64,000 bases of DNA from Verrucomicrobiaceae bacterium (lineage in GTDB: Bacteria; Verrucomicrobiota; Verrucomicrobiia; Verrucomicrobiales; Verrucomicrobiaceae), in NCBI GenBank assembly GCA_016713245.1, contig JADJPM010000004.1, positions 1,302,001 to 1,366,000 on the forward strand. Direction: 5' to 3'. Below the pieces are notes generated by a model. The model searched no databases. It was not told where the DNA came from and saw nothing but the letters and a program-made list of their open reading frames with translations. Both the position numbers and the translations under genes were made by a program. Shown piece by piece: positions 7,637-15,702 of this stretch (position 1 is its first letter; every line of letters starts with the position of its first letter).

Positions 7637-8002
7637 ATGCCTATCGAAGCGGATTCCGCAGCCATTGTGCAGAGACAGCTCGATGCCTACAACTGCCGGG
7701 ACATTGAGGCGTTGCTCGCTACTTATGCCGATGATGCCGAGGTTTTCGAGCATCCCTCAACATTACTCGCTCGTGGAGCAGCGGCCTTGCGAGAGCGGTT
7801 CACTGCCCGCCTGAAAGAACCGAATCTTTATGCTCGCCTGTTGAGTCGGACCGTCATGGGGCAGACCGTCATTGACTACGAGGAGGTGTTTCGCACCTTT
7901 CCTGAGGGTTCTGGTAGTCTTCGACTCATCATGATTTACGAGGTTCGCGGAGACAGGATTGCCCGAGCTTGGAGCATTGCCGGAGAGAAGACTCTTGACT
8001 GA
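7637..8002 (+). CDS. SnoaL-like/NTF2-fold protein in a cassette position
   Basis: The 121-residue protein reads as a single NTF2-like domain: an N-terminal helix (IVQRQLDAYNCRDIEALLATYADDAEVFEHP) and the following beta-rich half ending in YEVRGDRIARAWSI. This matches the nuclear-transport-factor-2/SnoaL group of small ligand-binding or isomerase-like proteins; substrate cannot be inferred. The ATG at 7637 lies 30 bases after the cleavage point of attC-like site 2, and attC-like site 3 starts 38 bases after its stop. That makes a compact cassette of about 490 bp. NTF2-like proteins are common integron cassette cargo. An upstream TTG at 7607 would extend it into the recombination site and is unlikely. 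Confidence 0.8.
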   Translation: MPIEADSAAIVQRQLDAYNCRDIEALLATYADDAEVFEHPSTLLARGAAALRERFTARLKEPNLYARLLSRTVMGQTVIDYEEVFRTFPEGSGSLRLIMIYEVRGDRIARAWSIAGEKTLD

Positions 8003-8040
8003 CTATGGCTCCGAAGCAGCACATTCACGAGCCAACCAAG

Positions 8041-8105
8041 GGCGAACATTAAAGGGTGCATTGCTGCGAGCCTAAGCGAGCCAGCAAATGCCCCTGTCGT
8101 TGAAC
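8041..8105 (+). other. attC-like recombination site 3
   Basis: This 65-base site is nearly identical to attC-like site 1: R'' GGCGAAC, L'' GGGTGCATT, L' AATGCCCC, R' GTTGAAC (8099-8105). It follows the SnoaL-like cassette ORF. Near-identical attC sites on different cassettes are the rule in chromosomal integrons. The similarity continues past R' because a truncated IS91-type copy follows here too. Confidence 0.6.
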
Positions 8106-8467
8106 AAGCCCGACTCTAGCTTCTTCGCGGCCTTATGCGCTTTGTGTTGCGCGGTGGATGTCCGATTGGTTCTTGGACGATGGTTTTGAGCGGCGCGATG
8201 ACTCTTGATCGTCGCGTGAGGTGCCCGCCATGATTTGGTTGTCATCGTTTTCGGCGCTGCGATGGCTCTTTGCGGGCACTGGGACGATCTGTGTGCGTGG
8301 ACTGCCTCCAGCGCGGTGTTCCGTATGCTGTTGCGGTGGGCGTTTCATGCTCGTTGCGCTCCTTTTTGCTTGGTGGGGCGCGGCTTTGCACGGGCATCCA
8401 CAGCGCTCCGCTTGCCCATGATGGCATGATCCGCTCGATCATTTGCATCGGCTGCTGGTAGCACGGA
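8106..8467 (-). mobile_element. Truncated 3' end of a second IS91-family element
   Basis: This stretch matches 4920-5282 with scattered substitutions and small indels. It still encodes the transposase C-terminal zinc region in degraded form (PCYQQPMQMIERIMPSW; one Cys is now Tyr). It begins right after GAAC of attC-like site 3 and is cut off at 8467, where a hairpin repeat begins. It is a remnant with no intact gene. Confidence 0.7.
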
Positions 8468-8575
8468 AAAAGGTAGTCACTGACGACCAATCAGGCTGAC
8501 AGCCAATGGGGGCAAAAAATTGCCATCCGTTTTTGTCCCCATTTGCTGTCAGTTTCCGGGTCAATTTACTCGGGT
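8465..8575. repeat. 110-bp hairpin repeat, copy A
   Basis: The core is an inverted repeat with 23-base arms (8496-8518 and 8530-8552, two mismatches; arm ends CTGACAGC/GCTGTCAG). The unit recurs in the same orientation at 11121-11231. It terminates the IS91-type remnant and precedes the group II intron. Confidence 0.75.
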
Positions 8576-9103
8576 GCAGCCGAACGCCGGGGGCAGGGTG
8601 TCGAGCAGGGAATAACTGGTCCAATGACGTTGGCGGCGAATCGGATGCAGGTTTGGTAGAAAGATTCGGGGTATTGCGTCAGGACAAACACAGATAAGGA
8701 GGAAATCAGACAAGCAGTAAAATGGGAGTTAGAACATGGAAACCTTATAGAGCAACCCAGCGGGTAAGAACCCCGCGCGGTAGAGCCTGGAGCCAGGCAG
8801 CCGCAAGCGAGTCATGCGTCGTCAGTCGTGAGGCTGGCTCGAAGCGTTGACAGCGAGCACCAAAGCCGTGGGATTGAGCCTCGAAAGATCAATATCGTGG
8901 ACTGTCTTCGCCGTTACCCTGGCGGGGACCCGTGCGCACATCGCGTCAAAGGGCCAGCGATGGGCGAGCCACCGGGGTCCGAGACCCGGGCAGAGGTGCA
9001 TGACAGGGGGTGCCTGTGAACCTGAGAGAGCTCCACAACCAAGAGCCTCTGCTGCCGACAACCCAGCCGGAGGTGGACGACACCGGCGTAACAACGTCCT
9101 GGC

Positions 9104-10704
9104 ATGAACGAGGGAGCATCACCCACGCGCATGAACAAAGCCGAAGATGCCGCAGCAGTAAGCCGGAGCGAGTCTTCAAAGCAAGCCGAGGTGAGGGGCC
9201 GGAGCAGTCGTAGTGTGCCCGTAGTACCGTTTGAAGAGTGGCGAACCGGAACCGACGGGAGCCAGCCAGTAGGAAAGGAGCACACCCGGAAAAAGGAGGA
9301 ACCGTTGAGGGGAAACACAGCCGCGACACCAAGAGCGGCAGACGTGTCAACCAAGCAGCAACGGATAGCAAAACTTGCCGAGCAAATGCGCGGCAAGGCG
9401 CTCACATCGTTGAGTCACCACATCGACGGGGCATGGCTCCTGGAAGCCTGGCGGCGGACCCGCAAGGACGGAGCCGTCGGCGTCGATGGGCAAAGCGCCA
9501 AGCAGTATGCGGAGAACCTTCACGGGAACCTCGCCGACCTGCTCGACCGCGCCAAAAGCGGACGCTACAAAGCGCCGCCCGTGCGCCGAGTCCACATCCC
9601 CAAAGGAGATGGAAAGAGCACACGGCCCATCGGCATCCCGACACTCGAAGACAAGGTGCTACAACGAGCCATCGTCATGGCGCTGGAGCCAGTCTATGAA
9701 GCAGACTTCAAAAGCTGTAGCTATGGATTTAGGCCCGGAAAATCCGCCCATGACGCCCTGGAGGCGCTTTGGCAACAAAGCATGGGAGCATGGCATGAGC
9801 GCCCGGTGCGGTGGGTGCTCGACGTGGACATCAAGTCCTACTTCGACACACTCCACCACCCGCACCTGCGGCAAATGCTCGACAAACGGATACGCGACGG
9901 AGTGATCCGACGGCTCATCGACAAATGGTTGAAAGCCGGCGTGATGGAAAAAGGGAACCTCAGTTATCAAGACGCAGGCACACCCCAGGGCGGGGTGATA
10001 AGTCCACTGCTGAGCAACATCTACCTGCATGAAGTGCTCGACGAATGGTTCGAGTGCGAAGTGCAGCCAGGATGCGTGGCCGCGCCTTCCTCGTGCGCTA
10101 CGCCGACGACTTCGTCATCGGCTTCGAGTGCGAAGAAGACGCCCGGCGGGTGCAGCAAGTCCTGCCCAAACGCTTTGAGCGCTACGGCCTGACCCTGCAC
10201 CCCGAAAAGACCCGGTTGGTGGCGTTCAAACCACCCGCAGAACGGTCCCGGAAGCCAAACGAAGACAACAACGACCAAGACCAAGAACCACCGGCCCAAG
10301 GCCCCAAGCGCGAAACCAGAAGCTTCGGCTTCCTCGGCTTCACGCACATCTGGGGCCATAGCCGCAAAGGCAAGCCGATCATCAAACGCAGAACCGCGAG
10401 CAATCGGCTGACCCGATCGCTCAAAGCGCTGCGCGACTGGATGCGCCACCACCGGCACGACCCGGTGAGAGAGCAATGGCGCAAGCTGATGAGCAAAGTG
10501 AGGGGGCACGCCGCCTATTTTGGCATGCCCGGCAACAGCCGAGGACTCTCGCGCTACAGCCATCAAGCCCAGAGAGAATGGTTCAAATGGCTCAACCGGC
10601 GAGGCGGTCAAAAGCCGCTGACCTGGGAGAGATACAGTCAATGGTTGAAGGAAACCTTCCACTGGCCCGCCCCCAAAATCCATCTACGATCACGACCCGC
10701 GTAG
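9104..10704 (+). pseudogene. ltrA: Group II intron reverse transcriptase/maturase, frameshifted
   Basis: The first frame (9104 to about 10070) carries RT motifs 0 to 4: TRPIGIPTLEDKVLQRAIVM, SYGFRPGKSAHDAL, WVLDVDIKSYFDTL and GTPQGGVISPLLSNIYLH. The second frame (from about 10070 to 10704) carries the catalytic YADD in LVRYADDFVIGFE, then LHPEKT, GFLGFTH and a maturase domain with group II intron maturase-type C-terminal sequence (RGHAAYFGMPGN, WFKWLNRRGG). One missing base near 10068-10072 separates them; restoring it gives one protein of about 530 residues. As it stands the RT is inactive unless frameshifting occurs. Start at ATG 9104 or the ATG at 9131. No endonuclease domain is evident. 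Confidence 0.85.
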
Positions 10705-10722
10705 CAAACCCCTCCACCGGAA

Positions 10723-10785
10723 GAACCGGATGCGGTAGTCCCGCACGTCCGGGTCTGTGAGGGAGCCAGCGGGCAACCGCTGGCT
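10723..10785 (+). ncRNA. Group II intron domains V and VI
   Basis: 10723-10755 reads as a 33-base domain V: CCGGA/TCCGG stem, internal bulge and a CGG/CCG tip stem around TAGT. 10764-10785 is a strong hairpin (AGCCAGCGG/CCGCTGGCT) matching domain VI, then CTACTCGG near the 3' splice site. The position normally occupied by the catalytic AGC triad reads AAC. Confidence 0.6.
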
Positions 10786-10792
10786 CTACTCG

Positions 10793-11120
10793 GCGAAAGA
10801 TTTTCAGAATCACTTTTTCTACCCTTAATTTTTCTACCAAACTCAACAGCGACCTCATGCTGACAAACGGGGTAGTTTGTGGGGAGCCACGAAGTTCCAC
10901 GGCGCTAGGTGTGGGGCTGGAAGTAACATCCGTGCAGCCCTCTCAGAGAAGCTCGAATGGGCCGCAGTGGGCAAAGAGGCAGAGGGGCAGGGAATTCAAA
11001 ACTCTCAGAGCTCTGCGCCCTCTACTCCTCGGCACCTTTGCGGCAAAATCGAACGTCCAAAACGCCACCTTGAATTGGGAAACTAGTCAGGTGCAATCGA
11101 ACTCCGATAGCGTGGATGGT
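10793..11120. other. Gene-free stretch downstream of the group II intron
   Basis: I see no credible gene in these 328 bases. The only notable sequence is TTTCTACCAAAC at 10831-10842, an exact inverted copy of 8651-8662 on the other side of the intron. A 93-codon open frame starting at 10857 shows no family resemblance. Confidence 0.6.
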
Positions 11121-11231
11121 GGAAAAGGCAGTCACTGACGACCATTCAGGCTGACAGCCAATGGGGACAGAAAATGGCCATTCTTTTTTGTCCCATTTGC
11201 GGTCAGTTTCCGGGTCGAGTTGATCAGGGGC
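11121..11231. repeat. 110-bp hairpin repeat, copy B
   Basis: This is the second copy of the unit at 8465-8575, same orientation, about 85-90% identical by eye, with the same long inverted repeat (CTGACAGC to GCGGTCAG). It ends about 65 bases beyond the MFS stop codon and could also serve as its terminator. Confidence 0.75.
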
Positions 11232-11297
11232 TTTAGACTTTGGTGTCGTCGCCGGGCGTGAACATCGTTGGCACGATTCAATGGCTCAGAGCTGCGG

Positions 11298-12569
11298 CTA
11301 AGGTGTCCGGCCCATCCAGCGTGCGAGCATGCTCGGCAGCGCGGCGGGCCTTGTTTTGGCCACATAGATGCCGGCGATGGTGGCGCAGGCGGAGCAGAAC
11401 CAGAAGACTTGGCCGGGCGACCAGCCGAGGCGCATGTTGAGCTCTTTTTGCACGAGGGCGGCACCGGCAATGCCGACCCAGGACAGCCATGAGGCGGCAC
11501 CTTGCACGCTGCCTTTGCGATCGGCCGGTGGCCGATGCTGGAGCACGGCGGCGATGGGCACGATGAAAAGACCGCCACCAATGCCGAGAAGTGCGAGAGC
11601 CACGGTGAACCAAGCCCGCTCAATCCCGGGAATGCCAAGGATGAAGCCCATCGAGGCCATGCCGATGGCTCCGAGGGGAATGAGGCCGTATTCAACATGA
11701 TCACCGCTGAGCTTGCCAGCAAGGATGCTGCCAACGGCCATGCCGATGGCGAGTGCCACCTGGAGGGCGCTGTTTTCCGTCTCGCCGAGGTGAAACACCT
11801 GCTCGGCGTAGAGCACGATGTTCATCTGGAGCAGAGCGGCGATGAAAAAGAAGCCGGTATTGCCCAAGTTGGCCCGCCAGAGATCGCGGTCCTGTTTCAT
11901 CCATCGGAATTCATGCCAAAGCTCGCCGATGAAATTAAGGTTGAGGGGTTTGGTGGGATTCGCCGCCGGCATGCGGGTGATGCCGAGGCTCAGCATCCAG
12001 CCGAGAATGGCCAGTCCAAGCAAGATGAAGCCGCCAATGGAGGGCTGATGAGCAAAGGTCCGCGCCATCCAGGCGGCTGCCAGCGTGCCAAAGATCGTCG
12101 CGAGGAAGGTGAGCATCTCGATGATGCCGTTGGCCCATGAGAGCTTGGTCGTTGGAACCACCTCCGGCAGCGAGCCATACTTTGACGCGGCGAAAAAGGC
12201 GCTGTGAACGCCCATGAGGCAGATTGCGGCGAGTTGCAGCGGTGTTTTGCCGGAGCCGAGAGCAAAGGCGGCGAAGACCATGATGCCCACCTCCATCATC
12301 TTCACGCCGATCATCACGCGGCGCTTGCTGAAGCGGTCCGCCATCCAACCGCCGAGCATCGAGAGCAGCAGAAAGGGGATGGCGAAATACATGCCCGAAT
12401 CAGAGACCAGCGCATCGAGCTCTTCCTTGGGCAGTTTTTTGGCGATGACGAGGTAGATGACCAGCCAGCGCAGCACGCTATCGGAGAAGGCTCCCTGGAA
12501 TTGAGTGCCCATGAGGCACCAAAAGCCGCGTTGCCAGTTGGCGGGAGCTTGGGATTCGTTCGAGGTCAT
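11298..12569 (-). CDS. MFS transporter, LplT-like
   Basis: The 423-residue protein has about 12 hydrophobic segments and the MFS loop motif GGWMADRFSKRRV between helices 2 and 3. The opening (FWCLMGTQFQGAFSDSVLRWLV) and the AFFAASKYGSLPEVVP segment match the lysophospholipid-transporter LplT branch, in which F-x-P-x-KYGxLPE is conserved; in LplT-like proteins it moves lysophospholipids across the inner membrane. Here no acyltransferase domain follows, and the substrate remains open. It starts 6 bases after the stop codon of the upstream membrane protein, so the two are co-transcribed. Confidence 0.8.
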   Translation of the reverse strand: MTSNESQAPANWQRGFWCLMGTQFQGAFSDSVLRWLVIYLVIAKKLPKEELDALVSDSGMYFAIPFLLLSMLGGWMADRFSKRRVMIGVKMMEVGIMVFAAFALGSGKTPLQLAAICLMGVHSAFFAASKYGSLPEVVPTTKLSWANGIIEMLTFLATIFGTLAAAWMARTFAHQPSIGGFILLGLAILGWMLSLGITRMPAANPTKPLNLNFIGELWHEFRWMKQDRDLWRANLGNTGFFFIAALLQMNIVLYAEQVFHLGETENSALQVALAIGMAVGSILAGKLSGDHVEYGLIPLGAIGMASMGFILGIPGIERAWFTVALALLGIGGGLFIVPIAAVLQHRPPADRKGSVQGAASWLSWVGIAGAALVQKELNMRLGWSPGQVFWFCSACATIAGIYVAKTRPAALPSMLARWMGRTP

Positions 12570-12575
12570 CGGGGA

Positions 12576-13241
12576 TTAGCGTTGGATTTCGTGTGGGGCG
12601 GGGCAGAGGCGGCGGAGCATGGCATGTGTCGGCAGATAAACCAGTGTGATCAAGCCGCCGATCCAAGCCAGAAGGTAGGCTTCCGGACTCATCCATCGCT
12701 GAGGCTCTGTCTCACTCATGCCGAAGACGTAGTTGACGTTGTAGGGCAGCTTCGGATCGGAGAGCACCTCGGCGGAGCCGGGGGCGGGGAGGAAGAGGAA
12801 CGACACCACGCAGAGCAGGGTGGCCGTGGCGGACCAGCCTTTCAGAGCCCGATGATCATAGCCGAGACGTGTCACCAGCCAGAACAGCAGGAATGGCAGC
12901 CACAGATGGAAGAGCGAGAGACCTCGCAGAAACAGCGGGCGGGCATCATCGAACATGTAGGTCGTCATGCCGGTGAGCTGGTGGCCGAAGATGCCGAAGA
13001 CGAAATCGACGCACCAGAGCGCCTGGGGCAGCAGGATGCCAACGGCGGCGAGGGAGATGAAGACGGGCTTTTCCGTCCACAGGCCGATGAGGGTCAAAAT
13101 CAGCGCCACATCGCAGAAGAAGAGAAAATTTGTCGGGCCGTATTGTGACCAGTAAACTGGGATGAGAACCGCCATGAAGGCGGTGTAGGCGAGTTTGATC
13201 CAGCGAGGGATGAGCGGGGAAGGGGAAGTGGTGGTGTGCAT
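12576..13241 (-). CDS. Multi-pass membrane protein, unknown function
   Basis: From ATG 13241 the protein is 221 residues with six or seven hydrophobic segments (LAYTAFMAVLIPVYW, FLFFCDVALILTLIGLW, LLFWLVTRLGYDHR and others). The loop segments ALWCVDF and YNVNYVFG are conserved-looking. Similar proteins in Planctomycetes and Verrucomicrobia are annotated only as membrane-associated proteins. The ORF extends upstream to 13349, but those codons do not look like protein and the later ATG opens a natural N-terminus (MHTTTSPSPLIPRWIK). It is the first gene of an operon with the MFS transporter. Confidence 0.7.
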   Translation of the reverse strand: MHTTTSPSPLIPRWIKLAYTAFMAVLIPVYWSQYGPTNFLFFCDVALILTLIGLWTEKPVFISLAAVGILLPQALWCVDFVFGIFGHQLTGMTTYMFDDARPLFLRGLSLFHLWLPFLLFWLVTRLGYDHRALKGWSATATLLCVVSFLFLPAPGSAEVLSDPKLPYNVNYVFGMSETEPQRWMSPEAYLLAWIGGLITLVYLPTHAMLRRLCPAPHEIQR

Positions 13242-13352
13242 GGCGGCACGACCTATCTCTGCGCCTCTTTTTCCGGCCAATGCATCGACTGTATGATGCC
13301 ATTGGCGAGGTCGATGAAGGGTTGAAAGGTTGCTCGGGCCGGGCAGCATCGC

Positions 13353-13715
13353 GTGATGGGATCAATCACACCAAATCCTCGGGGGCGGACACTCGCTATC
13401 ATGGGTGCCTGGATGCAGACAGCCTTGTTGATTGGCTTTGTCGGCACGGTCGTGGGCATGAAGGGGGCCTTTTCCGAGCTCGGAAAAACTGGCGCTTCCG
13501 ATGTGGGGGCGCTGAGTGGGCATATCGGCGAGGTGCTGCTCTACACGATGATTGGGCAGTCAATCGCTGCCGTGGGTGCCGTCTTGCTCGGTATCGCTGT
13601 CATTGGGCTGGGCTACCGTCGCACCTGGGCCATTGTGATTCTGGCTTTGGTAAGTCTGAACCTCGTGGGAGTGGCGATCGGGGTTCTGAGAATGCTGGTA
13701 TCGAGTGCTCTTTGA
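13353..13715 (+). CDS. Small ExbB/MotA-like membrane protein
   Basis: The 120-residue protein has three hydrophobic segments and the pattern LLIGFVGTVVGMKGAFSELG ... LSGHIGEVLLYTMIGQ. That resembles the GTVxGM and ALxTTxxG signatures of MotA/TolQ/ExbB proton-channel subunits. It is shorter than ExbB (normally about 200 or more residues) and has no ExbD partner nearby, so a channel role is uncertain. Starts at GTG 13353, ATG 13356 or ATG 13401 are all possible; the first hydrophobic segment follows the last. It diverges from the membrane-protein/MFS operon with 111 bases between. Confidence 0.6.
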   Translation: MMGSITPNPRGRTLAIMGAWMQTALLIGFVGTVVGMKGAFSELGKTGASDVGALSGHIGEVLLYTMIGQSIAAVGAVLLGIAVIGLGYRRTWAIVILALVSLNLVGVAIGVLRMLVSSAL

Positions 13716-13809
13716 CTTAGCCTGCCCCGGGCCGCCTGAACGGGCTAAAGCCCAAAATGCCCGCAGTGCTTTGCTCAGCGATGCAGGTGGGGAACTACAA
13801 GTGACGAAC

Positions 13810-14391
13810 TCAAGGCTGCTCGGGCGTGACACCGAGGCCGGGTGGGCTGGGGTTGTGGGAGATGTCGTCGGTGGTGAAGAGCTGTTTGTCGGGCCCGGCG
13901 GAGCGGATCTCGAGCTTTCCGGGACCGTTGGCATGAAACCAGAATGGGGTGCCCCACCGATCGACGAGCTGGCCTCCGCGGAGGGCATTGTGCTGGCGGG
14001 GGAAGAGGTGGCCCTTCTGCCCGGCGTATTGCGTGCCGGTGAGAGCGGCGGTGATGTCGGCATTGTCGCCGAAGGAGGCATTGATGCCCGCCTTGTGGAT
14101 GAGATCGACGAACTCGGCCACGATCTGGAGGTCTTCCTGGATCGATTGGCCGGGAGAATTGAGCAGGCTGGCTTTGTGGTGGTTAGCGGCGTCGATTTCT
14201 GGCTTCTGATCGGCCTGAGGAGGCGTGTAAAAAAGGTCCGCTGGTTTGCCGAGATCGCTGAGCTGGGGGGCGGGCGGTGGGGCAGGGGGCGTGGTGGCTT
14301 TTTTTGGTTCCGGTAGGCGTGCTGGCCAGAAAACGATGACAGCAGCGAGAGCGAGCGCGATGAGGACGAGGATGGATTTCGGACGGCGCAT
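13810..14391 (-). CDS. Membrane-anchored protein with GspG-like C-terminal motif
   Basis: From ATG 14391 the protein has 193 residues: an N-terminal membrane anchor (SILVLIALALAAVIVFWP), a proline-rich linker, a helical segment and a C-terminal motif DRWGTPFWFH ... EIRSAGPD ... TTDD. The WGTP...SxGxD...DD pattern resembles the C-terminus of type II secretion pseudopilins such as GspG, where it binds calcium. There is no prepilin peptidase cleavage motif at the N-terminus. A homologue with the same layout lies at 17497-18069. It begins 13 bases downstream of the metal-binding protein gene, so the two form an operon. Confidence 0.7.
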   Translation of the reverse strand: MRRPKSILVLIALALAAVIVFWPARLPEPKKATTPPAPPPAPQLSDLGKPADLFYTPPQADQKPEIDAANHHKASLLNSPGQSIQEDLQIVAEFVDLIHKAGINASFGDNADITAALTGTQYAGQKGHLFPRQHNALRGGQLVDRWGTPFWFHANGPGKLEIRSAGPDKQLFTTDDISHNPSPPGLGVTPEQP

Positions 14392-14404
14392 GGTGCGGCG
14401 GGGC

Positions 14405-15664
14405 TCAAGGACGGATCTGGAGAGTGAACGGAACTTTGAGGCGTTTTCCGTCAATGCGGAGGTGGGCGTAGAGGCGGAGGGGGCCGGGCTGGGGGGAGTA
14501 AATTTTGAAGGAGAGGGTGGGGCCGCCACGAAGGTCGTCACGCAGGATGTCTCCGCCAGCGGGGTGGAGCTGGAGGAGAGTCTCAGAACCTTCGTAAAAG
14601 GCGTGGAGGTGAGCGAAGGCCTGCAAGAAGGGCTCCAAGCGGGTGACGGGCTGTCCTGCGTCGTCCGTGACGGTGAGTTGGAGCATTTGGAGCTGGCCGC
14701 TGCGTAGGAGCAAACCTTTGTCACCGGCGATGCTGAGCTTAAAGTGAAAGCCTCCGGCCTGGCTGCTCATGCCGGGCGGGGATGACTGAGCCACTTCGGT
14801 GACATGGCCCGCGACCTGGAGATCGGTGGCGGGATACTCGGGTATGCCGGTGCTGGCGGGCGTGAGTCCAGCTCGAATGCGATAGGTGCCGCTGAGTGCC
14901 GGGATGAAACTGGCGGTGTAGCTGCCGGGAGATTCGGCAGGCTTGGCGGTGAGATGATGGAAGTCCTCCAAGCGTGGGCCGGTGATGAGGAGTTGAACGG
15001 TTTGGGTGTGCATGAGCCAGAGGCTGGATTCGAGGACTGGCTTGCCATCGAGGGTTTCGAGTTTGGCGGTGAGGGTGACTTGTTTGCCGGCTTCGGCAGG
15101 TGATTGGGGGCTGATGCTGAGGCGGATGGTGGGCTTTTCAGTTCGGGCGTGAACGAAGCTGTAGGGGATGCGGCGGGGGAGGAGTGGCTGCTGGCATTGC
15201 GGGCACTTGTCGCCGGGTTTGCCGAGCACTTCGCTGTGGGTGAGGCAGTGATGGAGCTCGGCTTTGACGACGGCTGGCTCGAAGCCGCTGGCGATGTCGT
15301 CGAGGGCGGTGCGGAGCTTTTCAAAGGCGGGTGGCAGGGCGTCGATGTTTTCCGAGAGACTGTTCTGGGCGATGAGATTGACGAGTTGAAAGGCCTGCGT
15401 GCTCTGTCGCTCGACGAGGGCTTCCGTGCCTGGCTTGAAGGACTGGCGGGCTAGCGCACGCAAGGCGGGGCTGAGCAGGGAAATCTGCGGCGTGACTTCG
15501 AGCGGGCGTTTTTCGTCGATGAGGCGCTCCACATTCGCGGTGGCGAGGCGGATGACATTCCACGCTTCCTCAGCCGTGGCGGGCTCCAGCATGCGCGGCG
15601 GCACGGCGACATCTGCGAGGAGGGCCGTGGAGGCGAGAAGTAGGGCAAAGAGCTGGCGTGTCAT
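14405..15664 (-). CDS. Exported metal-binding protein (heavy-metal-binding motif plus YtkA-like domain)
   Basis: Starting at ATG 15664 the protein has 419 residues with a signal peptide (QLFALLLASTALLADV). A helical region is followed near the middle by HHCLTHSEVLGKPGDKCPQC, a variant of the CPMHPEV...PGxCPxCG heavy-metal-binding motif found in copper-handling proteins. Two immunoglobulin-like beta segments follow, the second with LQAFAHLHAFYEG, which resembles YtkA-like domains with His ligands. The longer open frame upstream to 16375 is antisense to the fusion gene and not real. It is divergent from the MbnP-MbnH-like fusion at 15703 with 38 bases between, so shared regulation is likely. 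Copper handling is inferred from the motif and neighbour. Confidence 0.75.
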   Translation of the reverse strand: MTRQLFALLLASTALLADVAVPPRMLEPATAEEAWNVIRLATANVERLIDEKRPLEVTPQISLLSPALRALARQSFKPGTEALVERQSTQAFQLVNLIAQNSLSENIDALPPAFEKLRTALDDIASGFEPAVVKAELHHCLTHSEVLGKPGDKCPQCQQPLLPRRIPYSFVHARTEKPTIRLSISPQSPAEAGKQVTLTAKLETLDGKPVLESSLWLMHTQTVQLLITGPRLEDFHHLTAKPAESPGSYTASFIPALSGTYRIRAGLTPASTGIPEYPATDLQVAGHVTEVAQSSPPGMSSQAGGFHFKLSIAGDKGLLLRSGQLQMLQLTVTDDAGQPVTRLEPFLQAFAHLHAFYEGSETLLQLHPAGGDILRDDLRGGPTLSFKIYSPQPGPLRLYAHLRIDGKRLKVPFTLQIRP

Positions 15665-15702
15665 GCGGAGGGGAATAGACAATGGACAATAGATGATAAT
15701 GT

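Larger units (their letters stand above)
8690..10792 (+). mobile_element. Group II intron (5' boundary approximate)
   Basis: The intron-encoded protein reading frame, a domain V hairpin (10723-10755) and a domain VI hairpin (10764-10785) identify a group II intron. About 400 bases of structured, ORF-free sequence (about 8690-9103) precede the protein and should be domains I to IV, but I cannot fold them by eye. The 5' splice site is unresolved between about 8560 and 8690; the 3' end should be near 10790. The element is bracketed by the two copies of the 110-bp hairpin repeat and lies downstream of the integron array. Confidence 0.65.

Noticed and set aside
10857..11138. A 93-codon open frame after the group II intron
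   Set aside because: No family resemblance, no plausible ribosome binding site, and it runs into the hairpin repeat at 11121.
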